Shown: positions 24,045 through 34,233 of the stretch, piece by piece
How the letters are laid out: each line of letters begins with the position of its first letter
How positions within the stretch are numbered: the first letter of the stretch is position 1
DNA from: an uncultured beta proteobacterium
GTDB taxonomy: Bacteria > Pseudomonadota > Gammaproteobacteria > Burkholderiales > Burkholderiaceae_C
NCBI GenBank assembly: GCA_903845935.1
Contig: CAIMZI010000015.1
Location: 1-34,694 of the forward strand
Reading direction: 5' to 3'
Length of the DNA: 34,694 nucleotides
The notes under the pieces: generated by a model
Seen by the model: only the letters and a program-made list of their open reading frames with translations
The model's database searches: none
Told to the model about the DNA's origin: nothing
Translations under genes and position numbers: made by a program

Positions 24045-25295
24045 CTATGCGCCTTGATGGGGGGCGGCCGCCAGGCGCGTCGCCGTGAACTCGGACAGTG
24101 CATTCAGGTTTTGCTGCAGGCTGTCCATCGAGCGGCCCAAGCGTGTAGCCGCCTTATCGGTCTGGGTCAGGTGGCGCCCAGGGTCGTCCAGCGCGGCATG
24201 GTTCAGGCGTATGCCATGCCAGCGCAGCTTGGAAGACAGGCCGCTGGCGTCCGAGCGCAACAGGGCGCGCGTCTGCTGGTAGGCGTGTTCGGCCAGATGG
24301 CGGCGCTGGCTGTAACTAAAGGTGCTAGCCATGTACAGCTCCGGGTCGCGGTGGTCGGGCTCAATCAGCACGATATCGGTCTGCGGGTATTGCATGGCGT
24401 AGTTCCGCATGCCCAGTTCCATGCGCGAGTGGATCATGGAGCGGAAGGTCTGGCTCAGCACCGAGGGTAGTCCGCCATCGACCATGCGTGGAATTGTTCG
24501 TTGTGCCGAGGGCAGGGCGTGCGCCATCTCATCGATTTCCTGCGGCGCCGTGGCGTCAAAAGGCACGAGCGGATTCAGACAGATCAGCAGGTCCACGCCA
24601 TCGTCCAGCGCCACCGAAGCATGCAGGGTCTTCTTCAGGGCGCCATCGACGTAGTGCCGACCCTCAATTTCCACCGGCGGAAACAGTCCCGGCAGGGCCG
24701 AGCTGGCCTGCACCGCCTTCGAGATGGGAATATGGTCCCAGCCCGGACGGCCAAAAAGCGTCGGCTCGGAACTGTCGAGCTCGCTCGCCACTAGGGTCAG
24801 CTTGGTTTTGAGCCGGCGAAAGTCGTTGCTGCGGCCTTTGGCGCTGAACAGGTGCCCCAGCTGCGTATGGATCTGGTGGTTGGAAAACACGCCGGTGGGC
24901 AGGGCCGGAGCCAGTCTTTCCAGTGCGCTGGTCCAGGATTTGCGCTGGACGGCAAGTTGCCACAGCGCGTTGGCAAGCAGCCCCGGCAAGAGCCGCCCGC
25001 GCCGGGCAAACTCGCCCCAGGCCGGCGCCAGCAAAAGGGATGGATCGAAGGCATCGACGATGCCGCCTTCAATAAAAGATGTGCAGAGCTGGCGCGGTGT
25101 CATGCCATTGGCCAGCGCGGCGGCAATAAAGGCCCCGGCCGAAACGCCGACATAGTGCTGGAGCCTAGTGAAATCCAGACCCTGCAAAGATTCTTCCAGC
25201 GCACACAGGGCGCCCACTTCATAAATCGCGCCCAGCGGCCCGCCGCCGGCCAGGGCGAGCGCGATACGGGGTGATTGTGGGTGTTTGGCTTTCAT
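24045..25295 (-). CDS. patatin-like phospholipase / lipid acyl hydrolase
   Basis: 416 residues from ATG 25293-25295. The oxyanion loop is AGGGPLGAIYEVG (16-28). The nucleophile elbow is GVSAG (Ser52) and the catalytic Asp is in YVDGA (Asp217), giving the patatin Ser-Asp dyad. There is no signal peptide, so it is probably cytosolic or granule-bound. Patatins release fatty acids from lipids, and some act as PHA depolymerases or on triglycerides. Placement between a phasin and a PhaD-like regulator suggests mobilisation of stored lipid. The true ligand is unproven. It is the first gene of its operon. Confidence 0.9.
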   Translation of the reverse strand: MKAKHPQSPRIALALAGGGPLGAIYEVGALCALEESLQGLDFTRLQHYVGVSAGAFIAAALANGMTPRQLCTSFIEGGIVDAFDPSLLLAPAWGEFARRGRLLPGLLANALWQLAVQRKSWTSALERLAPALPTGVFSNHQIHTQLGHLFSAKGRSNDFRRLKTKLTLVASELDSSEPTLFGRPGWDHIPISKAVQASSALPGLFPPVEIEGRHYVDGALKKTLHASVALDDGVDLLICLNPLVPFDATAPQEIDEMAHALPSAQRTIPRMVDGGLPSVLSQTFRSMIHSRMELGMRNYAMQYPQTDIVLIEPDHRDPELYMASTFSYSQRRHLAEHAYQQTRALLRSDASGLSSKLRWHGIRLNHAALDDPGRHLTQTDKAATRLGRSMDSLQQNLNALSEFTATRLAAAPHQGA

Positions 25296-25336
25296 GGCTT
25301 GATGGCTAAAGTGTAGGGCGCTTGTGTGAATCTTGG

Positions 25337-25351
25337 TGCTGCTATGCAGCA
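25337..25351. promoter_or_regulatory. palindrome TGCTGC-TAT-GCAGCA upstream of patatin
   Basis: Perfect 6-base arms with a 3-base spacer, 42 bases before the patatin ATG and just past the phasin terminator. It is a candidate operator for the TetR regulator of this operon, or a second hairpin. Confidence 0.35.
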
Positions 25352-25354
25352 TTG

Positions 25355-25375
25355 AAAAAGGCGCCTAGGCGCCTT
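25355..25375 (-). terminator. intrinsic terminator of the phasin gene
   Basis: The 18-base palindrome AAGGCGCCTAGGCGCCTT followed on the minus strand by TTT (five T in all) lies 28 bases past the phasin stop. Confidence 0.9.
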
Positions 25376-25402
25376 GCTTGAAACCGACCCTGCGTGCAGG
25401 CA

Positions 25403-25969
25403 TCAAGGCTGTTTGTCAGCAGCAACGGGCTTGACCTTGGCGGGGGACTTCCTAGCGGCCTTGGTCGGTGCCTTGGGAGCTGTGACCGAACCTGCCCTTT
25501 TGACGGGCGCAGCAGCTGGTGCGACTGGCTTGGCTGCAGCCTTGCGCGCAGGCGCCTTGCTCGACAACTGTTGCACCGCCACGTTAAGCGCATCGATGCG
25601 TGCGATCAGGGCGCTCACATCCTTGGCCGAGGGTACGCCCAGCTTGCTCAAGGCCTTGGCCACGCGGTCCTCAAAAATGTTTTCCAGCTTGTCCCATTGG
25701 CCAGAAGCCTTGTTGCTGAGGTCGTTGGCCATGGAGGTCATCTTGCTGGTGGCTTCGGTGATGCGCTCTTCCGCGGCGGCCTGGGTCTTGCGCTGCATGC
25801 TGACGCCCTCCTTAACCAAGGCTTCAAAGGCCTTGCTGCCCTCGGCTTGGGCGCGGGTGAATGCGCCCAGACCGGCCTGCCAGATTTGCTGAGCCGAGTC
25901 TTTGACGTTGCCTGAGAGCGCCGCTTTGTCGGCCTTGGGTGCCGTTTTCTTGGATATCTTTGTGACCAT
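25403..25969 (-). CDS. phasin family granule protein
   Basis: 188 residues. The N-terminal amphipathic phasin domain (about 20-120; QIWQAGLGAFTRAQAEGSKA, KMTSMANDLSNKASGQWDKL) is followed by a Lys/Ala/Pro-rich, histone-like tail (about 130-188), as in PhaF. Phasins coat PHA granules and the tail can bind DNA. Here, next to WS/DGAT and acyl-CoA reductase genes, it could coat wax or triglyceride bodies instead. The TAGGAGAC site before ATG 25967-25969 is strong. It is divergent from the reductase gene across 147 bases and ends in a strong terminator. Confidence 0.92.
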   Translation of the reverse strand: MVTKISKKTAPKADKAALSGNVKDSAQQIWQAGLGAFTRAQAEGSKAFEALVKEGVSMQRKTQAAAEERITEATSKMTSMANDLSNKASGQWDKLENIFEDRVAKALSKLGVPSAKDVSALIARIDALNVAVQQLSSKAPARKAAAKPVAPAAAPVKRAGSVTAPKAPTKAARKSPAKVKPVAADKQP

Positions 25970-26116
25970 GGTGTGTCTCCTAAGTGAACTGTTTGAACTT
26001 TACGCGTTCTGGTCCTGGAGTTATAGAGAGCGCCTTCTAGAAGCGGGCATCGGGTTTATGCTGAACGCGGCCTGCGCTGCGATGGAGCAGAATGACTGGC
26101 TCTAAGAGGAGTTTCC

Positions 26117-28126
26117 ATGCAGTATTTCGTTACCGGAGCCAGCGGATTCATCGGCAAACGGCTGGTCAAAAAACTGCTGGAACGCAAGGGCGCCGTGGTC
26201 CACTTTTTGCTCCGCAAGGAGAGTGCTGACAAGGTCGATGCGCTGCGCAAATTCTGGGGACTGAAAGACGCCAAGGCGGCGGCACGTGCCCTGCCGGTGT
26301 TTGGCGAACTGCGCAGCAAAAAGTTGGGCCTTGCTGCAGACAGCATCAAGGATTTGAAGTGGCAGATCGACCATTTCTACCATCTCGCTGCCGTCTATGA
26401 CCTGGGCGCAGACGAAGAGAGACAGATCGCAGTCAACATCGAAGGCACGCGCAACGCGGTGGAGTTGGCTCGGGCCCTAGCCGCCGGACACTTCCACCAT
26501 GTGTCCAGCATTGCCGCAGCTGGTTTGTACGAGGGCGTGTTCCGAGAGGACATGTTTGAGGAGGCAGAGAACTACGAGCATCCCTACTTCAGAACCAAGC
26601 ACGAGAGCGAAAAAATCGTCCGCACCGAATGCAAGATTCCCTGGTCGGTGTACCGCCCGGCCATGGTGGTGGGTGACAGCCAGACCGGCGAGATGGACAA
26701 GATCGACGGGCCGTATTACTTCTTCAAGCTGATCCAGCGCATGCGCCAGATCCTTCCGCCCTGGATGCCCACCATCGGCCTGGAGGGCGGGCGCATCAAC
26801 ATCGTGCCGGTGGATTTTGTGGTCGACGCGCTGGACGCCATCAGCCACCAGAGCGGCATTGCCAACAAGTGCTACCACTTGGTGGACCCGCAAGGCTACC
26901 GCGTGGGCGAGGTGCTGGACATCTTCAGCCGGGCCGCGCACGCACCCAAGATGAATGTGTTTATCAACGCCGCGCTCTTGGGCTTTATTCCGCGCAGCAT
27001 CACAAAAGGCTTGATGGCGCTGGCGCCGGTGCGCCGCATCCGCAACGCCGTCATGAAAGACCTGGGCCTGCCCAACGACATGCTGAGCTTTGTGAACTAC
27101 CCCACGCGTTTTGACTGCCGCGACATGCAGGCAGCGCTCAAGGGCACGGGCATTAGCTGCCCCAAGCTGCCGGACTACGGCTGGCGCCTGTGGGATTACT
27201 GGGAGCGCCATCTGGACCCTGCCCTGCACATCGATCACAGCCTGCGCGGCACCGTGGCGGGCAAGGTGGTGCTGGTGACCGGCGGCTCCTCGGGCATTGG
27301 CCTGGCAGCGGCCCACAAGTTTGCTGCCGCCGGCGCCACCACCCTCATTTGTGGCCGCGATCAGGCAAAGCTCGACGCAGCCTGCCAGGAGGCCCGCGAG
27401 CGGGGCTACAGCTTTGTTGCCTACGCGGCGGACCTGGCCGATATGGCGGACTGCGACCGCTTCACCCAGTTGCTGACCGAACAGCACGGCTGCGTGGATT
27501 TCCTGATCAACAACGCCGGACGTTCCATTCGCCGCGCCATTGAATCGAGCTACGACCGCTTTCACGACTACGAGCGCACCATGCAGCTCAATTACTTCGG
27601 TTCGCTGCGCGTCACCATGGCCTTGCTGCCCGGTATGGTGGCCAAGAAAAAGGGCCATGTGGTCAATATCAGCTCGATTGGCGTGCTGACCAATGCGCCG
27701 CGCTTTAGCGCCTACGTGGCCAGCAAGGCGGCGCTGGATGCCTGGACGCGTTGCGCCTCCAGCGAGTTTGCCGACCAGGGTATCTCGTTTACCACCATCA
27801 ACATGCCGCTGGTGCGAACGCCCATGATTGCGCCCACCACTATCTATAAGAACGTGCCCACCCTGTCACCGGAAGAGGCCGCCGACCTGGTGGCCCAGGC
27901 CTGCATCTTCAAGCCGGTGCGCGTCGCCACGCGGATGGGCATTGCCGGCGAGGTGCTGCACGCATTGGTGCCGCGCGTCGCCCAGATCGCCATGAACACC
28001 GCTTTCCGTATGTTTCCCGATTCGACCGCCGCCAAGGGTGGCAAGCCGGGTGAGAAGCCGGCCAGGCAGCAGCTGTCGGCGCAGGCGATTGCCATCCAGC
28101 AGATGATGCGCGGCATTCATTTTTGA
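26117..28126 (+). CDS. bifunctional fatty acyl-CoA reductase (two SDR domains)
   Basis: 669 residues. Domain 1 (about 1-370) is an extended SDR with the NADP motif GASGFIG (7-13) and the catalytic pair Tyr157/Lys161 (HPYFRTK). Domain 2 (about 382-640) is a classical SDR with TGGSSGIG (388-395), NNAG (465-468), Ser519/520 and Tyr533/Lys537 (YVASK). From memory, the layout and many stretches (HFHHVSSIAAAGL, FREDMFEEAE, YPTRFD, NISSIGVLTNAPRFSAYVAS, a C-terminus of MRGI plus two aromatic-type residues) closely match the Marinobacter enzyme that reduces acyl-CoA through aldehyde to fatty alcohol. GAGGAG precedes the ATG. It supplies the alcohol for the WS/DGAT and ends in a terminator. Confidence 0.93.
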   Translation: MQYFVTGASGFIGKRLVKKLLERKGAVVHFLLRKESADKVDALRKFWGLKDAKAAARALPVFGELRSKKLGLAADSIKDLKWQIDHFYHLAAVYDLGADEERQIAVNIEGTRNAVELARALAAGHFHHVSSIAAAGLYEGVFREDMFEEAENYEHPYFRTKHESEKIVRTECKIPWSVYRPAMVVGDSQTGEMDKIDGPYYFFKLIQRMRQILPPWMPTIGLEGGRINIVPVDFVVDALDAISHQSGIANKCYHLVDPQGYRVGEVLDIFSRAAHAPKMNVFINAALLGFIPRSITKGLMALAPVRRIRNAVMKDLGLPNDMLSFVNYPTRFDCRDMQAALKGTGISCPKLPDYGWRLWDYWERHLDPALHIDHSLRGTVAGKVVLVTGGSSGIGLAAAHKFAAAGATTLICGRDQAKLDAACQEARERGYSFVAYAADLADMADCDRFTQLLTEQHGCVDFLINNAGRSIRRAIESSYDRFHDYERTMQLNYFGSLRVTMALLPGMVAKKKGHVVNISSIGVLTNAPRFSAYVASKAALDAWTRCASSEFADQGISFTTINMPLVRTPMIAPTTIYKNVPTLSPEEAADLVAQACIFKPVRVATRMGIAGEVLHALVPRVAQIAMNTAFRMFPDSTAAKGGKPGEKPARQQLSAQAIAIQQMMRGIHF

Positions 28127-28146
28127 GGTGTCTACGGGCGGGGGGC

Positions 28147-28179
28147 AAGGGCGCGCGCTTGGGCGTCCTTGTCTTTTTT
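28147..28179 (+). terminator. intrinsic terminator of the reductase gene
   Basis: AAGGGCGC pairs with GCGTCCTT (one G-U) around an 8-base loop, followed by GTCTTTTTT. It lies about 20 bases past the stop. Confidence 0.8.
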
Positions 28180-28185
28180 AGCGTG

Positions 28186-28191
28186 GATAAT
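28186..28191 (+). promoter_or_regulatory. GATAAT -10-like box before fcl
   Basis: GATAAT 35 bases upstream of the fcl ATG, right after the terminator. No good -35 element is visible. Confidence 0.35.
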
Positions 28192-28226
28192 TGCTGATCG
28201 AAAACAAAGCCTCTTCCAAGTCCACC

Positions 28227-29197
28227 ATGTCCAATCACCCCAAAATCTACATCGCCGGCCATCGTGGCATGGTCGGTTCTGCCATTGTGCGCACCCTGCT
28301 GGCGGCTGGCGTGCCAGCAGAGGCGCTCATCACCCGCACCCATGCCGAACTCGACCTATGCAACCAGGCCCAGGTGCAGGCGTTTTTTGCCGCCGAAAAA
28401 CCGGATCAGGTGTATTTGGCGGCTGCCAAGGTGGGCGGCATTCTGGCCAACAACAATTTTCCTGCTGATTTCATTTACGCCAACCTGATGATGCAGGCCA
28501 ATGTGGTGGATGCCGCGTTTCGCAATGGCGTCAAAAAGCTGCTGATTCTGGGCAGCAGCTGCATTTATCCGCGCCTGGCGCCGCAACCCATGAGCGAGGC
28601 GGCCCTGCTCACCGGCACACTGGAGCCCACCAACGAGCCCTATGCGATTGCCAAGATTGCCGGTATCAAGCTGTGCGAAAGCTACAACCGCCAATATGGT
28701 GAGAGCCATGGCATCGACTACCGCAGTGTCATGCCCACCAACCTGTATGGCCCGGGCGACAACTACCACCCGGAAAACAGCCATGTCATCCCGGCGCTGA
28801 TCCGCCGCTTCCACGAGGCCAAGGCCAGCGCCGCGCCCAAGGTCACCATCTGGGGAACCGGCACGCCCAAACGCGAATTCCTTTATGTCGACGACATGGC
28901 CGCGGCCAGCGTGCATGTCATGAATCTGGATAAGTCCATTTATGACCAGCACACCAGTCCCATGCAAAGCCACATCAATGTGGGTTGCGGCCAGGACGTC
29001 AGCATTGCCGAGCTGGCCCATACCATCGCCCAGGTCATTGGCTATGCCGGCGAGATTGATTTCGATACGACCAAGCCCGATGGCGCCCCGCGCAAGCTGA
29101 TGGACAGCAGCCGCATCAACAGCCTGGGCTGGCATGCCCGGGTGGAGCTGAATGAGGGCCTGCAACAGGCCTGCCAAGATTTTGTGAAGAACCACGC

Positions 29198-29201
<4 letters not shown>
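28227..29201 (+). CDS. fcl: GDP-L-fucose synthase
   Basis: 324 residues. It has the NADP motif GHRGMVGSA (about 11-19), SSCIYPR with the catalytic Ser, and the Tyr-x-x-x-Lys pair in [31 protein letters not shown] (in part) is diagnostic of Fcl/WcaG. It epimerises and reduces GDP-4-keto-6-deoxy-mannose to GDP-L-fucose with NADPH in the cytoplasm. ATG 28227 ([14 protein letters not shown]) is chosen over an upstream TTG. It overlaps gmd by 4 bases (ATGA). No glycosyltransferase gene is adjacent. Confidence 0.96.
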
Positions 29202-31209
<2,008 letters not shown>

Positions 31210-31213
31210 ACAT

Positions 31214-31298
31214 GGCCGCCACGCTCCGCCGCTACGCGGGTCGCTGCCCCCTCAATGGGCTAATCTCCCTTGGGGCGGCCCGGCGGGGAATTGCCCTG
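31214..31298. repeat. GC-rich intergenic element, probably repetitive in Comamonadaceae
   Basis: The argB-response regulator gap contains GCTCCGCCGCTACGCGGGTC, then GCCCC and GGGGC arms and GGCCCGGCGGGGAATTGCCC. I recall similar intergenic elements in Comamonadaceae genomes. There is one copy in this window, so repetition cannot be shown here. Confidence 0.4.
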
Positions 31299-31300
31299 CT

Positions 31301-32014
<714 letters not shown>

Positions 32015-32037
32015 ATAGGCTGCTGCAGCCAGCCACT

Positions 32038-33414
32038 ATGGGTACCGGACTGCAACGCCGCCTGCTGCTGTTGCTGCTTGCGCCCTTGCTGTTGCTGGCG
32101 GCCATCAACACCTGGTTTGATTACCAACTGGCCGATACAGCAGCCATTCAGCAGGACCGGCAACTGTTGACCTTGGTGCCTCAGCTCGCCGATTCGATCC
32201 AGGCGCACGGTGCCTGGCCACCGCAGACGCCGGGTTTGCGCATGGACCAGGAGATCGCCGATTTTTTGGCAACGCGGCGGTCTGCCTACGCGATTCTCAA
32301 TTCCGACGGCAAGGTGCTGCTGGGCGAGTCTTGGCTGGGAGACTATCCGCCCCCCACCTATGAGCCGGAGTTTTCCAGTCAGGAATACCAAGGCGTGGTC
32401 TACCGCATTGTCAGCCAGCGCGTGATCGGCTCTCCGGGCGAACTGACGGTGCGCCTGGCCGACGGGTCGAGTGGGCGCACACAATGGGTTCACCGTCTCT
32501 GGTTCAAGGTGGTCCTGCCCAATTTGGTGCTGGCGCTGGGAGCAGCCTTTGCCGTCAACTGGGCAGTGCGCCGTGCCCTGCGCCCGCTTTTGGAATTGAA
32601 AGACGCGGTCGAGGGGCGCTCCCCGCGCGATCTGACACCGCTGGATGCCCAGGGTTCGCCCGAAGAAGTTCGTCCGCTGGTGCTCTCGCTGAACCGCCTG
32701 TTTGACATGGTCAACGCCCAGGCCGAAAGCCAGCGCCGTTTTGTGGCCGATGCGGCGCACCAGTTGCGCACGCCGCTAGCCGGCCTACAGGCCCAGGTCG
32801 AAGCCTGGGCCATGCCGGAGGGCCAGAGCATCACCCTGCGCGCCGACCAATTGCAGAAGCTGCGCGATGCCACACGCAGAACCTCGCAGTTGGCCAATCA
32901 GTTGCTGGCCTTGTCGCGAGCCGATGCCCGCGCCAGCATGTCCGAGCCGCGCCAGCCGGTAGACCTTAAAGCCCTGTGCGAAGATGTGCTGGAAGAGTAT
33001 CTGGACCGGGCCGGGGCCAGGCAGATTGATCTGGGCCTGGAGGCCGACTATGTGCAGGTGCAGGGCTATGCCTGGCTGCTGCGGGAGCTGCTGTCCAATC
33101 TGGTGGACAACGCGGTGCGCTACACGCCCAAGGGTGGCCATGTCACACTGCGTTGTGGTCTGCGTGCGATGGCGGATGCAGCACGGGTATTTTTGGAGGT
33201 GGAGGACGACGGCCCCGGCGTGTCAGAGCCGGTACGGCCACGCCTGTTGGAGCGCTTTTACCGCATGCCTGGCACGCCCGGAGATGGCAATGGCCTGGGC
33301 CTGGCCATTGCCAATGAAATCGCCCGCGTCCACCACAGCCAATTGCAGATCAAAAGCGGTGCCCAGGGCCGTGGCCTGCGTTGCTCATTGCTGCTGGAGC
33401 CTGTGCGAGAATGA
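32038..33414 (+). CDS. sensor histidine kinase (TctE/QseC-like)
   Basis: 458 residues from ATG 32038; a TTG at 32011 overlapping the regulator stop is an alternative. TM1 is LLLLLLAPLLLLAA (about 9-22), followed by a 2CSK-type periplasmic sensor domain (about 30-150) and TM2 (about 155-175). The H-box is DAAHQLRTPLAG (His241), the N-box is NLVDNAVRYTPKGG, and G-boxes are DDGPGV and GNGLGLAIA. It phosphorylates the response regulator encoded immediately upstream. Its stop overlaps the slmA start by 4 bases. Confidence 0.93.
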   Translation: MGTGLQRRLLLLLLAPLLLLAAINTWFDYQLADTAAIQQDRQLLTLVPQLADSIQAHGAWPPQTPGLRMDQEIADFLATRRSAYAILNSDGKVLLGESWLGDYPPPTYEPEFSSQEYQGVVYRIVSQRVIGSPGELTVRLADGSSGRTQWVHRLWFKVVLPNLVLALGAAFAVNWAVRRALRPLLELKDAVEGRSPRDLTPLDAQGSPEEVRPLVLSLNRLFDMVNAQAESQRRFVADAAHQLRTPLAGLQAQVEAWAMPEGQSITLRADQLQKLRDATRRTSQLANQLLALSRADARASMSEPRQPVDLKALCEDVLEEYLDRAGARQIDLGLEADYVQVQGYAWLLRELLSNLVDNAVRYTPKGGHVTLRCGLRAMADAARVFLEVEDDGPGVSEPVRPRLLERFYRMPGTPGDGNGLGLAIANEIARVHHSQLQIKSGAQGRGLRCSLLLEPVRE

Positions 33415-34103
33415 ATCCATACTCTACGCACACCATGTCCGACGACCCCACCTTGCCTTTAGAGAACGCTGCCGAAGTTGCGCAGACCGGCCCGGGCAAG
33501 TTGCCGGTGCGCAAGCGCCCCAAGCCGGGCGAGAGGCGCAGCCAGATTTTGCAAACCTTGGCCAGCATGCTGGAGCTACCTGCGGGTGAGCGCATCACCA
33601 CGGCGGCGCTGGCGGCACGGCTGGACGTCAGTGAGGCCGCACTCTATCGCCACTTTGCCAGCAAGGCGCAGATGTTCGAAGGCCTGATCGAATTCATTGA
33701 ACAGTCGGTATTCGCCCTGGCCAATCAGATCGTGGAACGCGAGCAGGGCCAAGACCCGCAAGCGGGCGCCCGCCAGAGCGCCAGAATCATTGCCATGCTG
33801 GTGCAATTTGCAGAGAAAAATCCGGGCCTGGCGCGGGTCATGGTGGGTGACGCACTGGTGTTTGAAAACGAGCGTCTGTTGGTCCGCATGAACCAGCTTT
33901 TTGACAAGATCGACGCCACGCTCAGGCAATGCCTGCGTGGCAGCTCGGCACTGGACGCGCTCACACCCACCGTCGATGCACAGGTGCGCGCCGCGGTGCT
34001 GACCGCGTTTGCAACCGGGCGGCTGCAACGCTATGTCCGCTCTGGCTTCAAGCGTCTGCCCTCGGAACATCTGGAAGCCAGCCTGGCCGTCATGCTCGGG
34101 TAA
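33411..34103 (+). CDS. slmA: nucleoid occlusion factor SlmA
   Basis: 230 residues from ATG 33411 (overlapping the kinase stop as ATGA, with GGAG upstream), or 222 from ATG 33435 (MSDDPT). A disordered N-tail leads to a TetR HTH (RITTAALAARLDVSEAALYRHFASKAQMFEGLIEFIE, in part), very close to E. coli SlmA, and the C-terminal domain has ARVMVGDALVFENERLLVRMNQLFDKID (in part). SlmA binds specific chromosomal sites and blocks FtsZ ring assembly over the nucleoid. Overlap with a two-component system gene is unusual, although location next to argB is common in this family. Confidence 0.93.
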   Translation: MNPYSTHTMSDDPTLPLENAAEVAQTGPGKLPVRKRPKPGERRSQILQTLASMLELPAGERITTAALAARLDVSEAALYRHFASKAQMFEGLIEFIEQSVFALANQIVEREQGQDPQAGARQSARIIAMLVQFAEKNPGLARVMVGDALVFENERLLVRMNQLFDKIDATLRQCLRGSSALDALTPTVDAQVRAAVLTAFATGRLQRYVRSGFKRLPSEHLEASLAVMLG

Positions 34104-34161
34104 ACACTAGGCGTAAATAGAAGAGTGAACCTAGAAGCCGCAGGGCGGCATGGGGGTGGGA

Positions 34162-34179
34162 CTATTTGCTGCAAAATAG
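34162..34179. promoter_or_regulatory. inverted repeat CTATTT-N6-AAATAG upstream of the TetR-type gene
   Basis: Perfect 6-base arms, 55 bases before the first possible ATG of the downstream regulator, overlapping a TGCAAAATAG -10-like stretch. It is a plausible autoregulatory operator. Confidence 0.4.
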
Positions 34180-34233
34180 CACGGTCGTTCTTTTTTATGG
34201 CCGGTGCTTCACGCCGGCCTCACAACACCTGCT

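Noticed and set aside
26477..27658. A 393-codon open frame antisense to the acyl-CoA reductase
   Set aside because: The reductase is unambiguous and the antisense frame shows no domain.
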